Positions 57,594-64,000 of a stretch of 64,000 nt of DNA are shown in pieces. The DNA is taken from assembly GCF_030062585.1 (NCBI RefSeq), contig NZ_CP071935.1, positions 505,798 to 569,797 on the forward strand. The letters are read 5' to 3'. This DNA is from Helicobacter pylori (lineage in GTDB: Bacteria; Campylobacterota; Campylobacteria; Campylobacterales; Helicobacteraceae). The translations under genes and the position numbers were made by a program. The notes under the pieces were generated by a model. That model did no database searches. It worked only from the letters and a program-made list of their open reading frames with translations, and was not told where the DNA came from. Within the stretch, counting starts at the first letter, position 1, and each line of letters begins with the position of its first letter.

Positions 57594-57829
57594 TAAGAAG
57601 ACTTTCTTTTTCTTTTAGGGGTGTTTTTATTGCTTTGATTAGCTAAAACAACTTCTTTATGCAACTCATCTACAATATTTCTAATATTAGTAACAAGAAT
57701 ATAGGCATCTAAATGAGCTTCTTTTTTCATTAACGCATTCACACTTGATTTTAAGCTAGAGATAGCTTGTTCTAAGTTGTAAGAAATGGTTAATGGATTA
57801 GGTTTTTCTACTAAGACTTCTTTTTGCAT
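57593..57829 (-). CDS. tfs-cluster hypothetical protein, 78 aa
   Basis: A helical 78-residue protein without membrane segments, with a basic tail (NKNTPKRKRKSS). NLEQAISSLKSSVNALMKKEAHLD looks like a coiled coil. It is located between virB3 and virB4; its stop codon overlaps the virB4 start (TAATG), so translation is coupled. I do not recognise a family. Confidence 0.6.
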   Translation of the reverse strand: MQKEVLVEKPNPLTISYNLEQAISSLKSSVNALMKKEAHLDAYILVTNIRNIVDELHKEVVLANQSNKNTPKRKRKSS

Positions 57830-57840
57830 ATTTTTTCCTT

Positions 57841-58104
57841 TTAAGCGTAAAATGAATTAGCTTTGGTTTTAATTTTGGAATGAGCGATTAAAATGTCACT
57901 TATATCTTCATCAAAGAACTCCGCTATGCTAAAAATTAAGAGAAAGCACACATAAAGCACAAAAGAGTTCAATATATCTAGCCAAGGCATCATAATAAAA
58001 GGCACAAATCCTGAGAGTAAAAAACTCTTAGCATTGAGCCAAAGAAATTTTTCTTTGGAGCTGATTTCTTTGAGATTAGAAACTGAAATACCAACTAATT
58101 GCAT
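57841..58104 (-). CDS. virB3: VirB3-like inner membrane protein
   Basis: An 87-residue protein with two close hydrophobic segments (about 25-45 SFLLSGFVPFIMMPWLDIL and 47-65 FVLYVCFLLIFSIAEF), the pattern of VirB3/TrbD, and the expected position between virB2 and virB4. VirB3 works with VirB4 in pilus assembly. Sequence conservation in this family is low, so synteny and topology carry the call. Confidence 0.75.
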   Translation of the reverse strand: MQLVGISVSNLKEISSKEKFLWLNAKSFLLSGFVPFIMMPWLDILNSFVLYVCFLLIFSIAEFFDEDISDILIAHSKIKTKANSFYA

Positions 58105-58115
58105 GGGGACTTCTT

Positions 58116-58400
58116 TTAAAAAATACTCATAAACCAGTTAGCTAAGGCTGGGGCTTTAAAAAAGATTGCAGCACCAATTGCAATAGCAAGCACGGTCATT
58201 AAAATTTCTTTCCATCTATCTAAGTTTTTCCATATGAAAATAGCAAGTCCTAAAAAAATAACCATTAAAATGCCTTTAGCCGTAGGGCTAGTGAGCTGTT
58301 GTTCAATGGAATTAAAAAAGGTAGTCATATCCGCTTGTAATAAAAGAGGTGAAAAACCTAAAAAGGCGATAAGCTTTCTAAAATGCCTTAATTTTTTCAT
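58116..58400 (-). CDS. virB2: VirB2-like pilin
   Basis: A 94-residue protein with an N-terminal signal (LIAFLGFSPLLLQADM) and two hydrophobic helices: about 42-60 (AKGILMVIFLGLAIFIW) and 66-88 (EILMTVLAIAIGAAIFFKAPAL). A short charged turn (KNLDRWK) separates them, as in TrbC/VirB2 pilins. The start overlaps the previous stop (ATGA) and virB3 follows after 11 bases. Confidence 0.85.
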   Translation of the reverse strand: MKKLRHFRKLIAFLGFSPLLLQADMTTFFNSIEQQLTSPTAKGILMVIFLGLAIFIWKNLDRWKEILMTVLAIAIGAAIFFKAPALANWFMSIF

Positions 58401-58876
58401 GCAATGTTCCTTTCTTTTTTAATCACGCAAAATTTCGCTAACACTTTGTAAGTATTTTGATTGAGCTTAAAATCTAAGTGATAAATAACAAGTTCTTCAT
58501 CAAACTCTAAATTTTCTTCATTGACAACTTGCGTTAAATGAATGATTTGATTTTTTAAGGCTTGTGTCATTTCATAGGTAATAACCTTTAAAACACCGAT
58601 TTGTTTGATTTGAGCTAAATTCAAAGGCTCTTTGTCTTTTAGTAGGGCAAACTCACTCTCAAAAGTAAAATGCCCTAAGCTATTTTCTAAATGCTTTTCT
58701 AGCAATGAAAAATCTTTATCCCATAAATAACTGCAAGTAAGCTCTGTTTGGCTCTCTAAGGTTTTTGCGATTGTCTCTTGTTTTTTGTTTGAATAAAACT
58801 TTTCTAAATACTCTTTTACATTCAGCAATGTTTCATCAATTTGTATGGACTTCTTGTGTAAGATTAGTTCAATCAT
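58397..58876 (-). CDS. tfs-cluster hypothetical protein, 159 aa
   Basis: A mixed alpha/beta soluble protein of 159 residues with no signal peptide (LILHKKSIQIDETLLNVKEYLEKFY near the start; VIYHLDFKLNQNTYKVLAKFCVIKKE at the end, cited in part). It overlaps both neighbours by a few bases and is the gene before the pilin. I know no function for it. Confidence 0.6.
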   Translation of the reverse strand: MIELILHKKSIQIDETLLNVKEYLEKFYSNKKQETIAKTLESQTELTCSYLWDKDFSLLEKHLENSLGHFTFESEFALLKDKEPLNLAQIKQIGVLKVITYEMTQALKNQIIHLTQVVNEENLEFDEELVIYHLDFKLNQNTYKVLAKFCVIKKERNIA

Positions 58877-59099
58877 TGTTTTCCTTTAGTAAATTTGAAA
58901 ACTCTTCTCTTGTTAATTCATTCTTAGTTTCAGTTGTTGTTATCCAATAAGCTTGTAGATTTTTTTGTAAAGCTTTTTCAAACAAATCCGCTAAAAACTT
59001 TTCTTGTGTTTCGGTATACATTTGCGAAAAATCAATTTGTAAAATCAGTTTGCTGTTTTTCTTATTGAAACAAATATTTAAAGTTGTGCTTGGTGTCAT
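58869..59099 (-). CDS. tfs-cluster hypothetical protein, 76 aa
   Basis: A short protein with a beta-beta-alpha start (TTLNICFNKKNSKLILQIDF) and a charged helical end. It follows the Rep-like gene after two bases and overlaps the 159-residue gene by 8. It has no membrane segment or motif that I recognise. Confidence 0.55.
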   Translation of the reverse strand: MTPSTTLNICFNKKNSKLILQIDFSQMYTETQEKFLADLFEKALQKNLQAYWITTTETKNELTREEFSNLLKENND

Positions 59100-59101
59100 T
59101 C

Positions 59102-59890
59102 TTAAGCACTCTCTTGAAAGTAGTTTGAAACTTTGGGTGAGTTGTTAATAGGTTCGCCTACACATTCTTTGTCTTTTAAAGCCTTTAAGAGATTTTTCTT
59201 CACAATGGCTGTTTGATAGAAACAAAGATTAGAAGGAATGTCTTTGTTTGTTAAATCCTTGTATGATAAAGTGTAAGTGGTATTAGGATTAGAAATAGGC
59301 GTGAATTTTAAAACAACATTATTAACTCTTTGCATAAGCTCTTGGCTAGGAATATGCATAACACATTCTTTGTTGTTAATTTTTACTCTCTCAATTTCTT
59401 TGGCAAACTTTTCTAAGAAACGCATAATCTGTAAGAAAAAAGGCGATGGGATATTGTTCTTTTGATTAGTTCCTACGTAGTTATAGCCCTCTAATTCTCT
59501 GTAATCTTTAAGATACACATACAAGTATCTTTGTTTTCCTTTAATGACTTCAATAAAACCTTGCTCTTCTAATATATTGACATTCTTTCTTAGAGTTCTT
59601 GCTACAACTTGCAAAAACATTTTGGCGTAATGTCTATCTAGGGCAATCTTATTAGACTTAGCATTAAATGCGAGCTTGTAGAGTATGTCTAATAATCTTT
59701 TAGCTCCTTGTCCGCCTACAAAGCTTATAGAACCTTGCTCATGCATAATGCTAGGATTAAAGAGTTTGTAGTCTAAATCTTTTTTAAATTTGAAATAATG
59801 CTCATGCGTGTTTTTAGCATAAGCAAGATTTGCCTTATAAAGTGTGTTTAACTCATCTTTATCTAAATTAGGTTTTAATGTCTTTGCCAT
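59102..59890 (-). CDS. Rep-like winged-helix protein at the head of the tfs operon
   Basis: A 262-residue basic protein. Residues 70-130 look like a winged helix (KIALDRHYAKMFLQVVARTLRKN, then ILEEQGFIEVIKGKQRYLYVYLKDY, cited in part), the form of plasmid replication initiators and of element regulators. I use ATG 59890 with AAGGGAC about ten bases before; a TTG at 59899 is too close to that site. As the first gene of the leftward operon it may control transcription or replication of the element. No catalytic motif is visible. Confidence 0.55.
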   Translation of the reverse strand: MAKTLKPNLDKDELNTLYKANLAYAKNTHEHYFKFKKDLDYKLFNPSIMHEQGSISFVGGQGAKRLLDILYKLAFNAKSNKIALDRHYAKMFLQVVARTLRKNVNILEEQGFIEVIKGKQRYLYVYLKDYRELEGYNYVGTNQKNNIPSPFFLQIMRFLEKFAKEIERVKINNKECVMHIPSQELMQRVNNVVLKFTPISNPNTTYTLSYKDLTNKDIPSNLCFYQTAIVKKNLLKALKDKECVGEPINNSPKVSNYFQESA

Positions 59891-60187
59891 AGTTTTCAAG
59901 TCCCTTTCTATGAGACTTAGAGACAGAAACTAACATTCTAGTAAGAATGTAATTTATAAAAAATCAATAATAAGGAGCCTATTTATAAAAAAAGAATAAA
60001 AAAGATATATATAATATAGTAATTGCAATTATATAAACATCTCTCCCCTATTAATAATAAAATTGTAAAGAAAAATTTTTCCGATTTTTATTCTATAAAC
60101 AAAATTTCAAAATTTATGGTAGAATACAGAAATAGTTTTTAAAAAGTTAGCATTAGAAAATTAAGAAGCTTAGAGCTAGCTAAATAA
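59891..60187. promoter_or_regulatory. upstream region of the tfs operon
   Basis: About 300 very AT-rich bases without a gene. A palindrome ACATTCT-AGTA-AGAATGT is at 59933-59950, 43 bases before the first ATG, and TATATTATATATAT (minus strand, about 60007-60020) is a strong -10 candidate. The palindrome could be the operator of the Rep-like protein. Confidence 0.45.
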
Positions 60188-60469
60188 TTACATTCTTTTA
60201 ATGATAATGAGTTGAGCGAAATCGTTATTAGAGAACAACAATACGGCTCTAAAACCCAAGCCATGCTGTATTTTTGCTTTTCTATTTTGGAGTTAAAAAC
60301 CGCTACCCCCTTATTAAACAGAACGGCTGCACTCAAAGAGCATGCTCTTTTGATTATCCATAAAACCAACACTCTTGTGTTTTTAGAAATGCTTAAAATT
60401 TTTGGACTTTTAAGCCAAGCGCACCATAACGATGTGTTAAAGATTTTAGAAAAAATACTTCAAAATTAA
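60188..60469 (+). pseudogene. 3' fragment of a chromosomal gene cut by the element
   Basis: The frame is open from 60188, directly at CATTCTTT, to a stop at 60467-60469 and gives about 93 residues without a good start (TTG at 60212 at best). The peptide is helical (LIIHKTNTLVFLEMLKIFGLL and HHNDVLKILEKILQN). It precedes csd3 and would correspond to the gene before HP0506 in other strains. The family is unknown to me. The N-terminal part was lost with the insertion or rearrangement. Confidence 0.5.
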
Positions 60470-60639
60470 CTGATAATACGGATTGATTAGAAAGGGAATA
60501 AATATCCAACGCTATAAAGGTCTAGGTGGGATAAAACCATTTATGGGGAATAACCATGTATCAATAAAACGCGCTTCATAAAGCTATAAAAACAAGGCTG
60601 GGCTTTAAACTTGTATCGTTTTTCTTTAATGGCTTATGT

Positions 60640-60645
60640 TATACT
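60640..60645 (+). promoter_or_regulatory. TATACT -10 candidate for csd3
   Basis: TTATGTTATACTAATAAAATAC lies 40 bases before the chosen csd3 ATG. Confidence 0.4.
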
Positions 60646-60684
60646 AATAAAATACAGATTCAATTGAAGGCATTAAACGACTGC

Positions 60685-61905
60685 ATGGTATTTTTTCATA
60701 AGAAAATTATTTTAAATTTTATCTATTCTTTAATAGTTGCTTTTTTATTCCCTTTATCCTATGGGGTTCTTTTAAAAGCCGATGGAATGGCTAAAAAGCA
60801 AACTTTATTGGTGGGCGAAAGGCTTGTGTGGGATAAGCTCACGCTGTTAGGGTTTTTAGAAAAAAACCATATTCCCCAAAAACTCTACTACAACCTAAGC
60901 TCTCAAGATAAAGAATTGAGCGCTGAAATCCAAAGCAATGTTACCTACTACACTTTAAGAGATGCAAATAACACGCTCATTCAAGCCCTTATCCCTATAA
61001 GCCAGGATTTGCAAATCCATATTTACAAAAAAGGGGAGGATTATTTTTTAGACTTTATCCCCATTGTTTTCACTCGTAAAGAAAGAACCCTCCTTCTTTC
61101 CTTACAAACTTCGCCCTATCAAGATATTGTCAAAGCCACCAATGACCCCCTTTTAGCCAACCAATTGATGAACGCGTATAAAAAAAGCGTGCCTTTTAAA
61201 CGCCTAGTGAAAAACGATAAAATCGCTATCGTTTATACAAGGGATTATCGTGTGGGGCAAGCGTTTGGCCAGCCGACCATTAAAATGGCAATGGTTAGCT
61301 CTCGTTTGCACCAATACTATCTTTTTTCCCATTCAAACGGGCGTTATTATGACTCAAAAGCACAAGAAGTAGCAGGGTTTTTACTAGAAACCCCGGTGAA
61401 ATACACCCGCATTTCTTCGCCTTTTTCTTATGGGAGGTTCCATCCTGTTTTAAAAGTCAGACGGCCTCATTACGGCGTGGATTATGCGGCTAAACATGGC
61501 AGCTTGATCCATTCAGCATCAGACGGCCGTGTGGGTTTTATAGGGGTTAAGGTAGGGTATGGGAAGGTGGTTGAAATCCATTTGAATGAATTGCGCTTGG
61601 TGTATGCTCACATGAGTTCTTTTGCTAAGGGGTTGAAAAAAGGCTCGTTCGTTAGAAAAGGACAAATCATAGGCAGAGTGGGAAGCACGGGTTTAAGCAC
61701 CGGGCCGCATTTGCATTTTGGCGTGTATAAAAACTCCCGCCCTATCAATCCTTTAGGCTATATCCGCACCGCTAAAAGCAAATTATACGGCAAGCAAAGA
61801 GAGGTTTTTTTAGAAAAAGCTCAGCATTCTAAGCAAAAATTAGAAGAACTTTTTAAAACCCATTCTTTTGAAAAAAATTCATTTTATCTTTTAGAGGGTT
61901 TTTAA
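60685..61905 (+). CDS. csd3: cell-shape peptidase Csd3 (HdpA), M23 family
   Basis: A 406-residue periplasmic zinc peptidase that trims peptidoglycan cross-links and monomers and is needed for helical cell shape. An N-terminal membrane anchor (NFIYSLIVAFLFPLSYGVLL) precedes two inhibitory or substrate domains and the M23 domain from about 250: RPHYGVDYAAK supplies His and Asp, and GPHLHFGVYKN the HxH pair. A start at 60664 adds seven residues, but ATG 60685 (MVFFHKK) matches the family start as I recall it. The Nudix gene follows on overlapping TAATG. Confidence 0.93.
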   Translation: MVFFHKKIILNFIYSLIVAFLFPLSYGVLLKADGMAKKQTLLVGERLVWDKLTLLGFLEKNHIPQKLYYNLSSQDKELSAEIQSNVTYYTLRDANNTLIQALIPISQDLQIHIYKKGEDYFLDFIPIVFTRKERTLLLSLQTSPYQDIVKATNDPLLANQLMNAYKKSVPFKRLVKNDKIAIVYTRDYRVGQAFGQPTIKMAMVSSRLHQYYLFSHSNGRYYDSKAQEVAGFLLETPVKYTRISSPFSYGRFHPVLKVRRPHYGVDYAAKHGSLIHSASDGRVGFIGVKVGYGKVVEIHLNELRLVYAHMSSFAKGLKKGSFVRKGQIIGRVGSTGLSTGPHLHFGVYKNSRPINPLGYIRTAKSKLYGKQREVFLEKAQHSKQKLEELFKTHSFEKNSFYLLEGF

Positions 61906-62543
61906 TGTCTTATTTTAAGAATATTTTCAATCAAAAATCTTTAGTGGATGATTCCAGTGTGTATTTAGAGCCTTGTTCTGGCTCTAATTTTATAGAATTA
62001 AAGCGCATGCATTATAATGAAGAGAATACTAAGAAAACATGGGATATTATTAAGTCTTTAGACAGCGTGGCTATTTTGCTTTATGAAAAAGAATCCGATT
62101 GCTTTGTGATTGTGAAACAATTCCGCCCAGCCATTTATGCTCGTAATTTTTATTTTAAGCGCGATCAAGATCAAAATATTGACGGATACACTTATGAATT
62201 GTGCGCGGGGCTTGTGGATAAGGCTAATAAGAGTTTAGAAGAAATCGCTTGCGAAGAAGCGCTAGAAGAATGCGGTTATCAAATTAGCCCTAAAAATTTA
62301 GAAACCATAGGCCAATTTTATAGCGCGACCGGCTTGAGCGGGAGTTTGCAAACGCTCTATTACGCTGAAGTGCATAAGAATTTGAAGGTTTCAAAGGGTG
62401 GGGGGATTGATGCAGAAAAGATTGAAGTGCTGTTTTTAGAGCGATCAAAAGCTCTTGATTTTATAATGGATTTTCAATACGCTAAAACCACCGGATTGTC
62501 TTTAGCCATTTTATGGCATTTAAAAAAGTTTAAAAATGTTTAA
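61905..62543 (+). CDS. Nudix hydrolase (HP0507 type)
   Basis: A 212-residue protein. The Nudix box runs GLVDKANKSLEEIACEEALEECGY near residue 106 (cited in part; GX5EX7-EEx2EE form), with the usual Arg-Glu replaced by Cys-Glu before ALEECG. The N-terminal beta domain and length resemble ADP-ribose or UDP-sugar diphosphatases (ELCAGLVDK). The enzyme would hydrolyse a nucleoside diphosphate-sugar; the specific substrate is not evident. Overlaps with csd3 and pgbA suggest one operon. Confidence 0.85.
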   Translation: MSYFKNIFNQKSLVDDSSVYLEPCSGSNFIELKRMHYNEENTKKTWDIIKSLDSVAILLYEKESDCFVIVKQFRPAIYARNFYFKRDQDQNIDGYTYELCAGLVDKANKSLEEIACEEALEECGYQISPKNLETIGQFYSATGLSGSLQTLYYAEVHKNLKVSKGGGIDAEKIEVLFLERSKALDFIMDFQYAKTTGLSLAILWHLKKFKNV

Positions 62544-62553
62544 AAGGAATTGT

Positions 62554-63906
62554 ATGTTAAGGCTTTTGATAGGACTTCTTCTAATGAGTTTTATAAGCTT
62601 GCAATCAGCCTCTTGGCAAGAACCCTTAAGAGTGAGTATAGAATTTGTGGATTTGCCTAAAAAAATCATTCGTTTTCCGGCTCATGATTTGAAAGTGGGG
62701 GAGTTTGGTTTTGTCGTTACTAAACTTTCAGATTATGAAATCGTTAATTCTGAAGTGGTCATTATTGCCGTTGAAAATGGCGTCGCAACGGCTAAATTCA
62801 GAGCGTTTGAGTCTATGAAACAAATCCATTTACCCACTCCAAGAATGGTCGCTAGAAAGGGGGATTTAGTCTATTTTAGGCAATTCAACAACCAAGCGTT
62901 TTTAATCGCTCCTAATGATGAACTCTATGAGCAAATCAGAGCGACTAACACCGATATTAATTTTATTAGCTCTGATTTGTTGGTTACCTTTTTGAATGGG
63001 TTTGACCCAAAAACCGCTAATTTAAGGAAAGCGTGCAATGTTTATAGCGTGGGGGTGATTTATATTGTAACCACGAACACGCTCAATATTTTAAGCTGTG
63101 AGAGTTTTGAAATTTTAGAAAAAAGAGAGCTAGATACAAGCGGTGTTACTAAAACTTCCACGCCGTTTTTTTCTAGGGTTGAGGGCATTGATGCAGGCAC
63201 GCTAGGGAAACTTTTTTCAGGCAGTCAGTCTAAAAATTACTTCGCTTACTATGACGCTTTAGTAAAAAAAGAAAAACGCAAAGAAGTGAGGATTAAAAAG
63301 CAAGAAGAAAGGATTGATTCTAGAGAAATTAAACGAGAAATCAAGCAAGAAGCCATTAAAGAGCCTAAAAAAGCCAATCAAGGCGCAGAAAACGCTCCCA
63401 CTTTAGAAGAGAAAAACTACCAAAAAGCAGAGCGAAAACTTGACACTAAAGAAGAAAGGCGTCGTTCAAGAGATGAAAGGAAGAAAACTAAAGCCACCAA
63501 AAAGGCTATGGAATTTGAAGAAAGAGAAAAAGAGCATGATGAAAGAGACGAAAAAGAGACTGAAGGAAGAAGAAAAGCTTTAGGAATGGATAAAGGCAAT
63601 GAAAAAGTCAATGCCAAAGAAAACGAGCAAGAAATCAAGCAAGAATCCGCTAATGAGCCAAGTAGTGAAAACAACGCCACTCCAAAAGACACAGAAAACA
63701 CTCCTGTCTTAAAAGAAAACGCCTCTAAAAAAGAAGCGCCAAAACCAAGCTCTAAAGAGGAAAAACGCCGCTTGAAAGAAGAAAAGAAAAAAGCCAAAGC
63801 CGAACAAAGAGCGAGGGAATTTGAACAAAGAGCGAGGGAACATCAAGAAAGAGATGAAAAAGAGCTTGAAGAAAGAAGAAAAGCTTTAGAAATGAATAAG
63901 AAGTAA
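62554..63906 (+). CDS. pgbA: plasminogen-binding protein PgbA
   Basis: A 450-residue surface protein with a signal peptide (MLRLLIGLLLMSFISLQSA). Residues 20-235 are a folded beta-rich domain (VSIEFVDLPKKIIRFPAHDLKVGEF, cited in part). From about 240 it is a charged Lys/Glu/Arg region with two imperfect copies of the KEERRRSRDE/KEEKRRLKEE repeat and ends ALEMNKK. PgbA binds host plasminogen through lysines. I choose ATG 62554 with AAAGGAATTGT before; an in-frame ATG at 62536 is inside the Nudix gene. The last 50 residues match pgbB almost completely. Confidence 0.88.
   Translation: MLRLLIGLLLMSFISLQSASWQEPLRVSIEFVDLPKKIIRFPAHDLKVGEFGFVVTKLSDYEIVNSEVVIIAVENGVATAKFRAFESMKQIHLPTPRMVARKGDLVYFRQFNNQAFLIAPNDELYEQIRATNTDINFISSDLLVTFLNGFDPKTANLRKACNVYSVGVIYIVTTNTLNILSCESFEILEKRELDTSGVTKTSTPFFSRVEGIDAGTLGKLFSGSQSKNYFAYYDALVKKEKRKEVRIKKQEERIDSREIKREIKQEAIKEPKKANQGAENAPTLEEKNYQKAERKLDTKEERRRSRDERKKTKATKKAMEFEEREKEHDERDEKETEGRRKALGMDKGNEKVNAKENEQEIKQESANEPSSENNATPKDTENTPVLKENASKKEAPKPSSKEEKRRLKEEKKKAKAEQRAREFEQRAREHQERDEKELEERRKALEMNKK
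63735..63906 (+). repeat. pgbA copy of the 170-base near-identical 3' repeat
   Basis: Same orientation as the pgbB copy at 30586-30757 and about 33 kb away. Inside pgbA a second, more diverged copy of the module lies at about 63430-63590. Confidence 0.85.
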
Positions 63907-63910
63907 GCCC

Positions 63911-64000
63911 ATGTTAGAGAAGCAACACATCCAATACTTTAAAAACCTGGTAGGGGGAGAGGATTTTTTCACCGATTTAGCGCATTTGAACGCTTATTGC
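63911..64000 (+). CDS. glcD: glycolate/lactate oxidase subunit GlcD, 5' part only
   Basis: The first 30 codons (MLEKQHIQYFKNLVGGEDFFT, then DLAHLNAYC) run off the window. The sequence and place after pgbA fit GlcD (HP0509), an FAD-binding oxidase of 2-hydroxy acids. Only the N-terminus is visible, so the call is mainly by position. Confidence 0.6.
   Translation, partial: MLEKQHIQYFKNLVGGEDFFTDLAHLNAYC

Larger units (their letters stand above)
44476..60198. mobile_element. degraded ICEHptfs-type integrative element with a type IV secretion locus
   Basis: An AT-rich block of about 15.7 kb, almost all transcribed leftward, separates a truncated hsdM from a truncated gene at 60188. It holds VirB2, B3, B4, B7, B9, B10, B11 and VirD4 homologues, a MobC-like protein, a Rep-like protein and several element-specific genes. 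Relaxase, topoisomerase, XerT recombinase, VirB6, VirB8 and the large helicase genes of complete elements are absent. CATTCTTT at the right edge (reverse of AAAGAATG) fits the published target motif of these elements as I remember it. Loss of the left half makes it non-autonomous. Confidence 0.75.

Noticed and set aside
63417..63797. 126-codon frame opposite the pgbA charged tail, rich in Ser and Phe
   Set aside because: The complement of a Lys/Glu-rich repeat always gives Ser/Phe/Leu codons; there is no promoter or ribosome site.
1..64000. Search for CRISPR arrays, rRNA and tRNA genes
   Set aside because: No regularly spaced repeats of 20-40 bases, no tRNA-like cloverleaf with a CCA end and no rRNA-like sequence could be seen by eye; short degenerate RNAs could still be missed.

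Overview
The window is chromosomal DNA of Helicobacter pylori. The evidence is gene content and order: fecD-fecE, vacA, cysS, murJ, ruvA/ruvC, frpB1, katA-kapA, flgE, hypA, lpxB, greA, dut, coaX, the ADP-heptose genes and patA follow one another as I recall for the HP0892 to HP0850 stretch of the reference genome, read here in that order. The DNA is AT-rich, packed into overlapping operons, and carries long homopolymer and dinucleotide tracts of the kind H. pylori uses for phase variation. No database search was possible; names rest on recognisable protein sequence.

Layout. 1-3.5 kb: the tail of a RelE/YafQ-type toxin, an acyl-CoA thioesterase, a short-chain dehydrogenase and the fecDE iron(III)-dicitrate importer. 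3.5-7.7 kb: a remnant intergenic region and vacA (s1/m1 type), then cysS and murJ. 10.8-16.1 kb: a FapA-like gene, ruvA, a decayed accessory patch (two remnants of a nuclease-like C-terminus and a frameshifted NYN-domain gene), then ruvC. 16.1-23.2 kb: frpB1, katA, kapA, small genes and cdh. 23.3-35.6 kb: flgE with a sigma-54 promoter, then hypA-(coiled coil)-lpxB-greA-dut-(TPR-like)-pgbB-coaX-(SafE-like)-gmhB-hldD-hldE-gmhA, a nearly gapless run that includes the ADP-L-glycero-D-manno-heptose pathway for LPS. 35.6-43.1 kb: the patA peptidoglycan O-acetylation pair, guaC, an ABC-F protein, a HARE-HTH protein and a PAP2 phosphatase.

43.3-60.2 kb: a broken hsdM abuts a degraded integrative element of the ICEHptfs type, transcribed right to left. 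It encodes a type IV secretion system: VirB2, VirB3, a VirB4 split at an A9 tract, a VirB7-like lipoprotein too short for ordinary gene callers, VirB9, VirB10, VirB11, a MobC-like protein and a VirD4 with an internal deletion. No VirB8, relaxase, topoisomerase or Xer recombinase gene is present, so the element looks non-autonomous. Between VirB10 and VirB11 lie two cargo genes that I find the most interesting: a secreted 746-residue protein with collagen-like Gly-X-Y blocks and a Hop-like outer membrane protein.

60.2-64 kb: after the element the sequence resumes at csd3, a Nudix gene, pgbA and the start of glcD, the HP0505-HP0509 neighbourhood. The element therefore bridges two loci that are far apart in reference genomes, which marks a large rearrangement. 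pgbA ends in nearly the same 50-residue charged tail as pgbB 33 kb away.
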